Below are positions 35,056 to 46,586 of a stretch of DNA of 64,000 nt, piece by piece. The notes under the pieces are model-generated. The model had not been told where the DNA came from. It was given only the letters and a program-made list of their open reading frames with translations, and searched no databases. The translations under genes were made by a program, and so were the position numbers. This DNA comes from Collybiopsis luxurians FD-317 M1 (Eukaryota > Basidiomycota > Agaricomycetes > Agaricales > Omphalotaceae): contig KN834776.1 of NCBI GenBank assembly GCA_000827265.1, positions 432,716-496,715 of the forward strand, written 5' to 3'. Position 1 is the first letter of the stretch, and the number at the start of each line of letters is the position of its first letter.

Positions 35056-35300
35056 TTACTCAGAAGTTGCTCGGTAAGAAAAAATGTCCGAAAAAACCTC
35101 CGAAAAACCGACACTGCTGTGCATAAATGGACAAATTACAAACGTCGTCGAGTCGACGTTTTCTGAAAGTGCCTTGATGGCATTCTGACCCACAGTGGAT
35201 CCATTCCGATTTAACGATGGAGCTAGGCTGACAAACACCTGCCCACTACCTGCCCACTACGTCGACAGCCTCGGAGTGAGTATCGTGTGTGGTGCAGGCA
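35056..35300 (-). pseudogene. Degenerate coding fragment, copy 2
   Basis: The minus strand reads VFVSLAPSLNRNGSTVGQNA, CPFMHSSVGFSEVFSDIF and a stop at 35056. It is related to the fragment at 33546-34060 through the shared flank CACTCCGAGGCTGTCGACGTAGTGG and the SxIFSDIF-like segment. No complete gene is recognisable in 34060-35055, which holds only AT-rich sequence. Confidence 0.35.
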
Positions 35301-37267
35301 CTTACTAGGCCGTAAAATATTTTTAAAAAAACATAAATTTTTCCACGGGCATTCACCTTGTATTATGAAAATCGGAGGAAAGCAATTCATCATCCAACAA
35401 GTTCAAAGAATCCATCATTTGTAAATTGTTAGGCAACCTCCACGGGAAGTAATCATTCAATTGATAAATTGCTTGAATACAAGTCGATTTTCTTTTTCGA
35501 GTGTTAAATAAATTCATGTTGACTCGATCGCAAGTCTATAGTAGGTGGTCCGCTGAGCGGTCTCAATCTTGAATTACGAGCAGAATGATGACTCACGAAT
35601 TATAAAGAAATTCAGGAAAAAACCGAGTAGACCAAATATAAAGCGTAGAAAAGCAAGTCAAACCAGCCTGGCGGTGTATAGTATACGCCAGCGATCAGCC
35701 CCCGATGGCGTATAGTTGCCCCTTATTGTTCCTTGTCGACTTTACTGCATGATAAGCTTGAAGTCATCAACTCATAACCCAATTGATGTCCTAAACTATG
35801 TATGACTGAGTCGCCGAATTGTCCCTCCACTATACGATCTAGTTTTTGTATTCGTAGCGCAAGGCTGTATTCCGATGGCTGAGGAGGAAAAGAAAGCGAT
35901 CGCAGGGAACTAACATCCTGAAATGCTACATCTATCTGTGAACTAGACTAAAACAAGCAATCATAATGGCATCTTGTTCTCTTTTTTCAATTTCATTCCA
36001 GGAGATGGAGATAAAAAATCCAGGTGTTGGTAGCCAAGGATTTTCGGACCACATACCTCGTTTGGAATGGACTAAAGCCGTTGAAAGCCGCGGCAAGGGC
36101 TAGTTCAGCTCGGAGTCTTGATTTGGGCAAGCCTACATTTTGGCGCTAGATCAATGCCGAGTCTCAATAGCCGAGTCGTGGCGCGTGACTCTGAACGTTG
36201 CATCCATACGTCCACAGCATTATTATTGGCTCACGTATATTCCTTGGAGCTCTGAGGAAGTCAGAATCTCTGAACATTGTGCAAATGCTTCGACGCTCGA
36301 AGTGGCAATGCAGTGTTATTTGGACACCCGTTTCATGGCTGCCGAATGCATAAGGCTATCCCGGGAGCTAAATATGTATGTGTCGGACAAGATCTGCATA
36401 GTAAGTGTTCCTTTATTCCGTTCACTTCGCACAACTTCGGCCAGAAATGAGAATCTTAACTCCTTAAGCTCCAGCGCTTCCGCACCGGCGTAGTGTTGGT
36501 TGGACCTGTAATGAATCTCGAGGTCAGAATATTGAACCTCAGTAGCGTTTTCTGTTCATTTCGTTTTTCCACTCCACTTAACTACGCAATTAGCTATCTA
36601 GCACATAACATCTAGCCTACATATAATTTACAAAATCACAAGCCGGGTTTACACTGACCCCCAAGGCGAGGTTGACGTTAGCGCCTACATCCTAGGAAGG
36701 TCCATGTACCAGACTTTCGAAGCTCAGCTACTCCGGAACCTCTCGATTATATTTGACCTGTAGGATCATAGTCCAATTTCTTTAAGTGAAAAATCTCAAA
36801 AGATCATGTTCCTTCCGTTTTAGCGTTCTTATGCTATTCTAAAGCGGACAATTTTTTAGAGCCATCTTAAGAATTTTAGAACTCTTTTAGGTACGTACAT
36901 CCATTTGGTACTAACACTTCTTACGTCAGATACCCGAAAGGGTAAATCGTGGCTGCACCAGCAATCCGATTTGGTATACGTCTGAAGATCGTCTGGGTGA
37001 GGAATAAACATCTTGGATTCCTTGCAATTGCAAGTCAACTTTTGACATTTCTACATTCAACGAGAAGTAAGCAGTTCATGGTCACACTACCGCAGTACAA
37101 TTGTCTACAACATGAACAAGGTTCATATCCACATCCTTTCCCGTCACTGTTCAGTGAAAAGCTAGATTTTAGACAGAATTTTGAAGCCGATCTTCGCCAC
37201 TTTTCTTGGCCATCCGCATTCAAAAAGCCCAAACTTGCGCACACTCCCAACTATTCGACTGCCCTTC
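35301..37267. other. Long gene-poor stretch
   Basis: The only notable frame is 36140-36493 (+), with a coding-like run (HYYWLTYIPWSSEEVR, YLDTRFMAAECIRLSREL) followed by a good donor (ATAGTAAGTG). It starts from TTG and has no identifiable partner exon, so it may be a relic exon. The last 250 bases form the promoter of the P450 gene. Confidence 0.35.
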
Positions 37268-39371
37268 ATGTTAACAGCTGCTCTTTTCATATCGACTCTC
37301 ATCCTGACCGTGGTTCTCTTTCGTCGACCTAAAGGACCAGCTCCTCCCGGGCCAAAGGGCTGGCCCATAATTGGGAACATTTTGGACATCCCAACGAAGG
37401 ATCCGTGGAAAGTCTTTTCTAAATGGAGCGAGGACATTGGTCTGTCATTTGGTGTTACTGCTGAGTTCGAGCGCTGAGCATCATTCAGGATCGGATATGC
37501 TTTTGATTCGTCTCCCGGGCGTTTGGATTCTTTACCTCAACACGACTCGCAGTGTACAGGATCTCTTGGTAAAACGTTCAGCAATCTATTCGGATAGGTA
37601 CAGTATATCTCATACCTGAACCTGCCGTCAACCTGAATCTGACTGCATTTTGAAGGCCGAAATCCACTATGCTGGAGTTGTAAGTAATAGATCTCCTGAT
37701 CTATACGCTTCCGCTAACGACGTTGTAGGATGGGGTTAACCTGGGTATTTGGCCTGATGCCCTACGGTCGCACCTGGAAAGGTGAGTGGCTCCATTCTAC
37801 CTGCGGATCGTGTCTCGCTGAAAAGCCTTCTATTAGAGCATCGCCGTACATTTATGCGCGAGTTCAACACTGAGGTAGTGAGGCCTCACGCCCTCCAATC
37901 CGCCAGGCGCCTGCTTCCACGTCTCTTGAACAGTGATATTAATTATACCAAACACATTCAACTGTACGTTACCTTTTGACCATATTCATACCTGCGTCAA
38001 TGATTTGCTCCTAGCTTAACGGCCGACGCAATCCTTTCTGCAACATTTGGTATAAGACCGAAATCAGAAGAGGATTACTTTGTTTGTCTCGCGGAGTCTA
38101 TGATAAGTGCACTGACAGAAGCTTTTCATTCTCCATATCTGGGTGAGTGCGTGGTCAGCCTTTCTAACGAGTGCAAATATTAATGTTCTATAGTCGATAT
38201 TTTCCCCATTATCAAACACATACCAGTTTGGTTCCCCGGGGCGAAGTTCAAGCGTAAAACTTCGGAGTGGCGGATCCTCAGTGATAACGTCCAAACCGAA
38301 GCTTATGAACATGTCAAATCCAAGATGGTGTGTTCTTAGCACCGATTATTTTTATAGCTTCTCATCACACCCGATCCACAGGATGCGGGCACTGCAGTAC
38401 CTTGCGTGGCTACTAATCTTATCACATCCCTGCGAAACGATTCACTTTCATGTTCAGAGAGCACCATGCGCAGTATTCTCGCTGAGGCGTATCTAGGTAT
38501 TCGAATTACTTTTGTAATGGCACACTTATTGAATTACTCTTTGCGCAGGAGGTGCTGGGGCGGTAAGGAAAAAAATAACTAAAATTCGTGTCACTCTCAA
38601 AGCTCACAGGACTTGAACAGACTGTCGGAACCCTCTGCTCCTTCATGCTGACCATGGGTCTTTTCCCCGAGATACAAGCAAAAGCCTATGCCTCTATCAT
38701 AGCCGTCGTCGGGCCAGACCGTCTGCCAGATTTCTCGGACTTTGGAAAGATTCCATATCTCGACGCTGTCCTCAATGAGATTTTCCGTTGGAATCCTCTA
38801 GCTCCTTTCGGTGTATTCCATTCAGTTACCCAAGATGATTATTATGATGGTTATTTGATTCCTAAAGGTACGATGATATGTGGGAATGCTTGGGCGGTAA
38901 TGCACGACGCTTCAATCTATGGACCTTCTCCCCACAATTTCAATCCTGAGCGTTTCCTCTTACCTGACGGAACCCGAAATATGGCCATACCTGATGCAGA
39001 TGGCGCGTTTGGTTTCGGTAGGAGAAGATGTCCTGGTCGGGGTAACATTATTTTGCGCTTTTTCCATCCCAATATTTACTGGTGATCGTCCTTCTTTCTA
39101 GTTATAGGACGTGATGTGGTATGGATTGCTATTGCGTCAATTTTATCCATCTATGAGATTGGCGAACCGATTGCGGAAGATGGTAAATGCCTCGATCCAG
39201 CTAAAATCCAATATACAAATTCTATTAACAGGTGAGTGTTGTCCATTGTTTTATTCAACCGAAGCTTTCTGAGATACCGTGATTAGTCTTCCGCCGTATT
39301 TCGACTGTACCTTTACTGTACGTCCTGGGGCGGAAGCATTGATTCCGGCGGCAGTTGAAGAAGTTGCTTAA
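37268..39371 (+). CDS. Cytochrome P450 monooxygenase
   Basis: ATG at 37268 opens a membrane anchor (LFISTLILTVVLF) and the proline hinge GPAPPGPKGWPIIGN. About eleven GT-AG introns are needed. Successive exons give LLIRLPGVWILYLN, VKRSAIYSDR, GLMPYGRTWKEHRRTF, LTADAILSATFG, the I-helix region GGAGATVGTLCSFM, and the ExxR helix LNEIFRW. The PERF motif follows in NPERFLLPDG, then the heme-binding loop FGFGRRRCPGR with the Cys ligand, ending VPAAVEEVA-like at 39371. All signature residues are present and the joins close, so it should encode an ER-bound monooxygenase. Position near the UbiA-type gene suggests oxidation of a terpenoid product. Family number not assignable by eye. Confidence 0.88.
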
Positions 39372-39598
39372 ATACAATCGAATAACATGAATTCTTATAA
39401 TTGTATCGTAGTAATTTCTGCCGGGCTCCAGAGTTTTGATCCAAAGCAATCACATATATTTATATCTCTTCCTATTTGTAAGGTACTCGAAGAATCAGAA
39501 AATGAAAGGGAATAGTTTGTACGGCACAGATTTCCTGTAATGAAACCATTCCTCACCGTACTGCGAAGAGTCAGTCTCTAGATATACGAATTCTTTTC

Positions 39599-40356
39599 TT
39601 ACACACTTACTCTCTTTCCACAATACTCATCGAGCTCCGGGATTGCTCTCCTTGAAAAATCGAAATTCAAATATCCTGATACAATCGTTCCCCACAGCCA
39701 CCCTGCTGCTGCAGTCGCAAAGCCTGCTCTCCAAAGAACATATCCACCATAATTGACATGCCTGGCGAATCTGAATAATCCCTTAGTGTACGGTCGTCCC
39801 CTGTCCCTTACATCTTTTTTAAACCTCAATCTCTGCATTTCCGAAATCCACTCAAACCCCATTCCGAAAATGTACAACCCAATCCCAACCAGAGTCTGAA
39901 TCGGTAATCGCGTCTCATTGAAGGCGACGGAAGCATAGCTCAACACTGACGTTGCAGTGTTGATGAACAAGAGTGTATTTGCGCCATTATAGAACGTATT
40001 CAATGCCCCTGCTAGTCCTGCTCCAGCAGGAGAAATTGGCTCCCGAGTGATAGTACTCACCCAGTAGCTTTGCTTGACAAACGAACCTACTGCCATCCCA
40101 AGAGGATTGTCCGTTGAGGCGACAGTCCAAGGCTAGTGCCCAGAACATATACAGGGCGTCCGGTAGGTGGGATGGGTACTCCTCCGAGAGCGTGAATCAG
40201 AGGAGTACCTAGGGCTCTGGAAGAGAGGATAGCGTATTGAATAGGGAGGTCAAGAGCGCGAAGGAGGATAAAAAGACCTCGAGAAATGGGAGTGGACCGG
40301 TAAGAACCACGTTCGAACACGACAGCTTTGCCTTCAGGTTTCGAATTGGACATCAA
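39599..40356 (-). CDS. DUF1295 / steroid 5-alpha-reductase-like membrane protein, one frameshift
   Basis: The N-terminal half (MMSNSKPEGKAVVFERGS, LPIQYAILSSRALGTPL, TGRPVYVLGTSLGLSPQRT) ends at a stop at 40087. The C-terminal half (MAVGSFVKQSYWVSTI, TRLPIQTLVGIGLYIFGMG, RLRFKKDVRDRGRPYTKG, FRFARHVNYGGYVLWRAGF) continues in another frame from 40096 to 39599. In related proteins the two run on without a break. The join falls in TTGGGATGG; one extra G would restore continuity. The C-terminal part holds the NADPH-binding region of the DUF1295 family. There are several membrane helices. It is either a base error in a short G run or a recent loss of function. Confidence 0.7.
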
Positions 40357-40811
40357 TGTGGAGGCTAGTAAGCATATGGGTCGTCCTTCCTCTCTTTATC
40401 TTTCAGCTTGTACCGTTTTGCCGCCATTATGTTAATGATGACGCATCGGGATGGCCGAAAGAAAAAAAAGAGTATTTATTACTTCTCCTGCCAAGATAAG
40501 TAGTATATAAACCGGATGACAAGTTCAAGTCAATCAGAACCTTCCCAATTCCTCATCGAACGAAACTAAACTGAACGTCACTTTCGCCAACCCGATTTGT
40601 CCATCTGCAATCCGCTCCTACAGCTCTACCCTTGGAGCTGTCGCAAACTTGTGGTTGGCTTTCTTCGAGGAGTCCGAGTCCTGGCTCTTTCCATTGACTG
40701 CAGTACGTATTTTTTGGGACTTGAATTGCACGAACCTCTTTGACCATTACCGATCCCTTCGCCTAATACAAAATTGATTATAAACACTTGACCTATTATC
40801 TCGTCGACAAA

Positions 40812-41126
40812 TTACATTCCACTCAGCTTCTCTGACAAAGCCTCAAGCTCTTCCCCGCCCATCTCGGCATATCCCTTCTTGTACGTCCCGAAACAATACC
40901 AGACTCGATCAGACCTGACCATTAAAGCTCCAGACCATCTCCCTGGAGCCAGGTATGGAATGTCTTCGTCTTCTGCGCATTGTTTGTCATATATATAACC
41001 CTCCTGAGATATGCTGATGTCTGCAAGTGAAATTGATTGCGAGCTCATTACCAGGATAAAAGGATGGTTGGGGGAAGTGTCCCCCGCTAGTTTGAGTGGA
41101 GGTTTAGTCAAGTCTATGCCAATCAC
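40812..41126 (-). CDS. Small hypothetical protein, probably the last exon of a gene
   Basis: The frame reads LTKPPLKLAGDTSPNHP, FILVMSSQSISLADISIS, YLAPGRWSGALMVRSDRVWY and a stop at 40812. The nominal first codon is GTG, and a good acceptor (GGCATAG) lies at its start, so an upstream exon is likely near 41150, but I cannot identify it. A further 64-codon frame (40553-40747) lies downstream on the same strand with a proper ATG but no family resemblance. Confidence 0.35.
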   Translation of the reverse strand: MIGIDLTKPPLKLAGDTSPNHPFILVMSSQSISLADISISQEGYIYDKQCAEDEDIPYLAPGRWSGALMVRSDRVWYCFGTYKKGYAEMGGEELEALSEKLSGM

Positions 41127-41129
41127 GAG

Positions 41130-42143
41130 TATGAGATGTACATACCTGTTTGAGTACCTTTATATATTATTGAGGCCAGGGCTTTTAGGAAAATGGTTTA
41201 CGAGGTTGAGTGGCTATCCTTTCCGTGGTGCTCATCTCATTGCGATGGACATTAATCAAGTACAGTGGATCAACGGTTCTCAAGTTCCTCTAAGCTACTC
41301 TCCGACGAGAAGTGAAGAGAAATAGAATATGGCTTCTTCATATTCCCCGGCATGCGAAAGAGTTCCGGAGTAGTCAAACTTCAGAGCATGAACAAGGGGG
41401 AAAATCATATATAAAAACAAGACTGTACCACTGCCCTGATCGAAGATGGCCTCTCTCCCCCTGTTAAATGCTTGTTTAAGTCCTCGAATATATATTTGTT
41501 TCTATTCCGTTCTTTGAGTTCCCAGAGTTAACAGTAGCAGTGGCAGATACCTACGGAAAGTGCTATGAGATGACAGTAGTTTAAGATGAACGAGAACAAA
41601 TGAAGGAAGTAAGTTTTCAATGAAATATGAATATCTTTGCACCATATATAATGATATAGATGGCGAAGAGAACAGCTATACGAAAGCCTCGAAACCATTA
41701 AATTAAAAAGATAGGGACAATCACCCCATCGTTCCTCTTCGTTGTCTCGGTGTTTTTTTAAATACAAGCTTGTCCTACCTTTAAATCGAGTCAATTTTTG
41801 TTCTAGAGCAGATATTGCTTGCGTTTTCGTTATATGATTGATAGACCGGTCAAAGCTGGTGATATAATTCTTTATTGGGTAAATAATCAATGACCAATTG
41901 CGATTGTATACTAATTCGATATGTACAGGGGCTATATGTAGATTTATAGAGTGTCTTAGCATCGGATTTTGGGCTACATAGTGGTGTCAGTGATAAATGT
42001 AACTCTACGTCTACTTCTAAAGTCGATTCACTACACCCAAGACAAGTGAATCCCATAGGCAACATTCAAATAGTCAAATAAACTAAAGCAAGAATTGAGC
42101 AAATGTCAAGGAATAACATCGTTGGTAAAATTACGCCGTTTGT
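41130..42143. other. Intergenic stretch
   Basis: AT-rich. Frames at 41528-42065 (-) have a low-complexity composition and no splice context. Confidence 0.4.
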
Positions 42144-43271
42144 TCAGGCTAACTGATGAGAGCTAACGGTAAGTAAGCTCACATTCTTTGAGCATTTTTT
42201 GGTTTTCTGGTGCTTGTGTAGCTCGGACTTGTTAGTGAATGAAGCATTGACATCGCAGCATACAGTGCAATGGAAGGGCTTCTTGCCTGCATGTCGGAGC
42301 AGATGATCTTGAAAATGATGCAAGCTTAGCTAAGTTATGAGGGCCAATATAATGGAACACAAACCGTCAAGTCTATGTTTGGCGGTGAACCCGACGCCAA
42401 GCTCTGTGCACCTCTTATCAGGACAATGGAATCGTGACGGTTGCGCTGTGCCACTCTGTGGGTCAATTTTACGTCGCAAACGTGATGCTTGTACTATGGC
42501 AGGAGAACTAACGTTCCGACGCTTTTGTTGTGCGGGCTCAGTGGGGGTGGTCTCGAGAACATACGGCTGAATATGGTCATCCGTCGGGGAGAGGGAGAGT
42601 GATGAAGTAGGAGGATTCGAAAGGCTGTAGCTATCGTAGGAAAACGGAGAAACAGGCTCTGCTGGGCCTCGGTGATTGGTGTTAATCGCGTGATCGCCCA
42701 CTGGACTTTCCAAAAATCCATGAAAATCCGTCCAGCTCTGCTGGGGTAAGTCAGTAGAGTGTGCCCTAACCCCTTCATACCTCGACTCGAACGGCTTTTC
42801 TGACCAGTCAGATTGGGGATTTGGAGTGACTGCGACGGGATCCTCTTGGGGCACCCACGGGGAAGGATAGGCGAGATATCCAAGGCTTGAGTCAGGCTGA
42901 AGACCGAATGTACTGTGCGATGGGGTAAAGTTGACATCTCCGAAAGGTGAGTGTTGGTAGTGGCCCGATGATCGCCTTGGCGCAGATACGGAATAATCAA
43001 TATGGCTGCGTTCTTGGACGCTGTGAGACCGACAGGTTTGTATGTCCCAGTCTACGCCACCAAAATTGGGATTAATCTCGACTTGAACACCTGTTTCCAG
43101 TGGCCGATGATTGTCGGTACTGGCTAGCTTCGGGAAGCCGTAGTCAAGATTCTGATAGTATGAGCGCGAAATTGTATCTTGTGGCAGCGGCCAATGTGGT
43201 GCCACGAATGAAGACTGCTTCTCTGCGGAGAAGTGATGGAAAAAATGACGGTACTGGGGTAAGGAGCCCAT
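42144..43271 (-). CDS. C2H2 zinc-finger transcription factor
   Basis: ATG at 43271 (MGSLPQYRHFFHHF) opens a ~290-residue region rich in Ser, Pro, Tyr and His, typical of an activation domain. A basic stretch (QKRRN, RLRRKIDP) follows. The first zinc finger starts HCPDKRCTELGVGFTAKHRL and continues after an intron (about 42347-42292) with DDHLLRHAGKKPFHC. The second finger is CTVCCDVNASFTNKSELH plus KHQK. The end is ambiguous: reading through gives a stop at 42144, while the GTGAGC at that point could instead be a donor. It acts in the nucleus. Its place beside UbiA-type and P450 genes makes a pathway-specific role conceivable but unproven. Confidence 0.8.
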
Positions 43272-45631
43272 AGGGTATTATCGATACAGATAAAAATTAT
43301 CTAGGCTGCGAAAAACCCTTGTCAGTGAAAATCCAGAAGGAAAAGCTCGAGTTTTACAATTTTGACTATGATATGTGGGGCTTGAAAAAGTTGAGTGGCT
43401 CAAAATCGACGTTGGTGATCAAGATGAGCTGAAAGTTCTGATGGCTGGGTTTAAAATGCCGTATAGACAAAATCTTCAACTGTACAGTGAAGTCAACCCA
43501 CATTGCAAAATTCAAGCAAAATTCAACACCGCCACATTTTGCTGAATCTTGTATGCCGGGACGCTTTGGCCAAGGTTCAAACATACTACTGCTAATACTT
43601 CTCTAGCTAAGTACAGAGAGCCTTGATATCGACTAGTTTTTATGCCTCAAATCAAGTCTAGCACACCCATCTTCAGTCGAATCGGACATTTCCCCAAGTT
43701 CAGTCATGACAGTCCGAGAGAATGAGCACCCAGAGCAACCGAAATCGTTAAGGCTCGCAAGATAGATGTTTGAGAAAAAAGATATTCGAAAAGCAGGTAG
43801 CGGCGTACGACTATGCACACCAATCAGGCATGGGAAGTAAGAAACACATGAGGAGTAGAAGTTCAAGACGTTAGCTAGTGAACCAAAGAAAAGGAAGAGA
43901 AGAGCAGATGGAACGTCTTTCGGGCATCCTCGATCCATTGCATGAGTGCTAGCTAGTTCCGATTCCGGTGACGGTGCTCTGCTGAAGACTGAAAAGGTGA
44001 TAGGTTTATGAGTTTTCAGCAAGTGAATGGTAGCGATTCATACCTGGGATGTCAAAGTCCGAATATCGACCACATTGGACAGCATTCGATTTGTCCGGCT
44101 TGTCAATTACCCGTACTCAAATCTATTGTCCCGTCGAGAGCTAAGACCCGCGAATTCCGACAGCGGAGAGTTGAGGTGAAGATCAGATCGTATTGACGCT
44201 GAATCCTGCGGTCCCATTTTGCAAAGAGAAGGAACTTAGCTGATGGGAAGAATAAGAAGAATCAGCGTACCGTAAAATCCGAGTAACGATCGAACATACC
44301 TTGAACCAAAATTCCATACCCAAGTTTTTCGACGTATCCTGCGCAAGCTTTTTCGCGTTGTAACTGTATATCGTAATGGTATTCAATATACAAGCGGAGG
44401 GTAGAGGGAAGATGAAGTGAAAATTTACTCTAGCCCTTGCCTACGCCACGAAATTGCCAAGGTCCTTCCACTGGGTACCGAGTGGTGGACAGAGTTGCCG
44501 GAGAGACAGCGTTCAGGGTATAATATGCTACGAAGATGTGGGGAAAGATTTTGTATTCGCATCCGGTCGAGGGATTCGAGCGTAAAAATCCGAAATCAAG
44601 CTGACCGAAACAGCGTTCGTCAACATCGTATGCCGCGCATGTGAATGACCGTAGACTGGTTTCTAGACATGGTTGTGGTTGACGGACATGAGCGAAGACA
44701 CGTTTGCTCATGAACGATGGGTAAAGATTTCGAGGAGATGAAGATGAACCGAAATGACAGACTTGGGGAGTTCTAATATGTCCAGGTCGTCGTTCTGAGA
44801 ATATCGCCGTATTTCGTATATCGTTCTTTCGGAGACGTGGGGACAGGTGAAGTTGGGCGAGAATGTATGTGACTCGTAATAGACGGCGTAGCAAAAATTT
44901 GGAGAGGCCACGAACAACGGTATATCTACGTCCCGACGAAAAGGAAGAAGCGGGGATCCACGAAGAGAGATCCTTACCGTGGTTGGGTGAACAGAGCCGC
45001 CAAGCGACTCACGCAGGGCGTAGCGAGAGGTGGACGCCTGTTGTAAGGACAGAGACTAGATGGGCTGTTGCGGCGAGTAGAGATGTCCTGGGGTTTGGTA
45101 AGAAAGACTCGTTCGAGTCTGAGCTCGTTTTGGAAGAGCAAACGACCGTCCTTAGTGGCGGCCAAAGGTTCGAGGAGACCATAGAAGAAAAAGGTCTGAA
45201 ACGAGTCCTCGATTAGAGGATTCCTACGGCTCAAAAGTCGAATCGTACCTTTCGTTTCTGGGCTCAGATACGAAACCTACACGGATTGGTTGAACTCGGA
45301 GGTTGACGACTCGGGCCACCAAAGCAACGAAAGCAACAGCGCTTCGTATGTCACTAGGTGAGCTCGAGAGAACGAGAAAACCTCGTTCTTACTTCCGTTC
45401 CAAGCCGACTACACGCCATGCTCGCCTTTCCTTCCCCTCGCCTTCCTTTCTCCTCGCCTCCCTTATACCATCTCAAGCCTCCTTTCCTTCCCAGTGTCGT
45501 CTCTGTCTAGCCTGAACACGCTGAACCTTGCGTGAACCTTTGAACGCGTCAGCCAAAGATGTATGGACGTGTTCGAAGCTTGAACAGTCCCGTAACCACC
45601 GGCGGATGGAAAGGTGGATGGAGTCGTCAAC
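43272..45631. other. Gene-poor stretch with weak open frames
   Basis: Frames at 43633-44022 (-), 44430-44894 (-), 44863-45216 (+) and 45303-45515 (+) overlap antisense or lack ATG starts and motifs. None is supported as a gene. Confidence 0.35.
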
Positions 45632-45868
45632 CTAGATGACCAGCGATGGAAGAACGTTGATGGAGGGATGTACTCTTGGCAAGAGACGAATATGAGGATG
45701 AGCGTTGAGCGTTAACGCTGGGATGATGGTGGTAGAAGGCAAGTCGTGGTCATCAAACGGTACCCACGCTTGAACCGAGAAACGTTCCGCAGGCTTTTGA
45801 TTGTTTGATGAGATTCCAATCGACGAGGAGAACGTTAGGTCGTTCCGCCGTTTACGTGTCTGAGACAT
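45632..45868 (-). CDS. Short hypothetical frame abutting the repeat
   Basis: 78 codons from an ATG at 45868 (MSQTRKRRNDLTFSSS). The ATG falls on the first bases of the 480-bp repeat, so the repeat sits exactly upstream and any original promoter or 5' exon would have been displaced. No family recognised. Confidence 0.25.
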   Translation of the reverse strand: MSQTRKRRNDLTFSSSIGISSNNQKPAERFSVQAWVPFDDHDLPSTTIIPALTLNAHPHIRLLPRVHPSINVLPSLVI

Positions 45869-46348
45869 CTGTGATTATTTCAAAATACCCCCCGCTATTA
45901 ATATCTTGTCTTCATTGTATTCACAAATATAGAGCCGTTTGGCTTGTCTTCCATTTTGCGGGCTTTTCTCCGTCCTGTGTTTGAAACTAGAAAATGGTAC
46001 GGGGGGGCATTTTAATACTTACCCCTCTCCCTTCCTGTCCGACTTCATCTTTTACTTAATTTTCTTGCAGAATTTGATGACTGCGGTTATTCAATCTTTT
46101 TTTAGCGAAATGGTACTTCATTAGATAGCAATAGTACTGAAAGGAGAAAGGCTTCAAAATTTCGTGCAAGTTATGCATGCGCAGTAGTGGCTGCAGGTGG
46201 CTGGGTTCTACGATCAACAAAGTTCCATCGGAATTGCATCCTAATCATTGATTCATTTGGAAGCATCGATGAAATTTCGCCAGTGACATCAAAAACCTCC
46301 GTTGGGCGTTGTGCTGCGTCGGGTATTTTGACATTATCCGCCCATGTC
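45867..46348. repeat. 480-bp dispersed direct repeat, copy 2
   Basis: Partner of 29641-30123, in the same orientation, about 98 percent identical by eye. It has GTACGGGGGGGCATTTT where copy 1 has one more G and CATCTT. It ends at CCATGTC, after which the two flanks diverge completely. Confidence 0.8.
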
Positions 46349-46586
46349 ACAATATCAGCGGGAAGAGACGACGCCCATAGACTTTTAACCCTAGTTCATA
46401 CCTGCCTACCTCGTGCGAGGACAGCTTTTTACAGCTTTCCTTCATTGTCGCTGGGAACGCCGATGGCTTGATCACGATTGCCGACGGAGGTATTCAGACT
46501 CTATGACAAGGATCTAGTATCGATTGGGTATATATTTATCATATACATATCAGCTTAGACAACTCATTTACTTTCAATCCATATCC

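Noticed and set aside
44430..45234. Long overlapping frames on opposite strands
   Set aside because: The higher-GC composition keeps several frames open; no ATG start, splice pattern or recognisable domain supports any of them.
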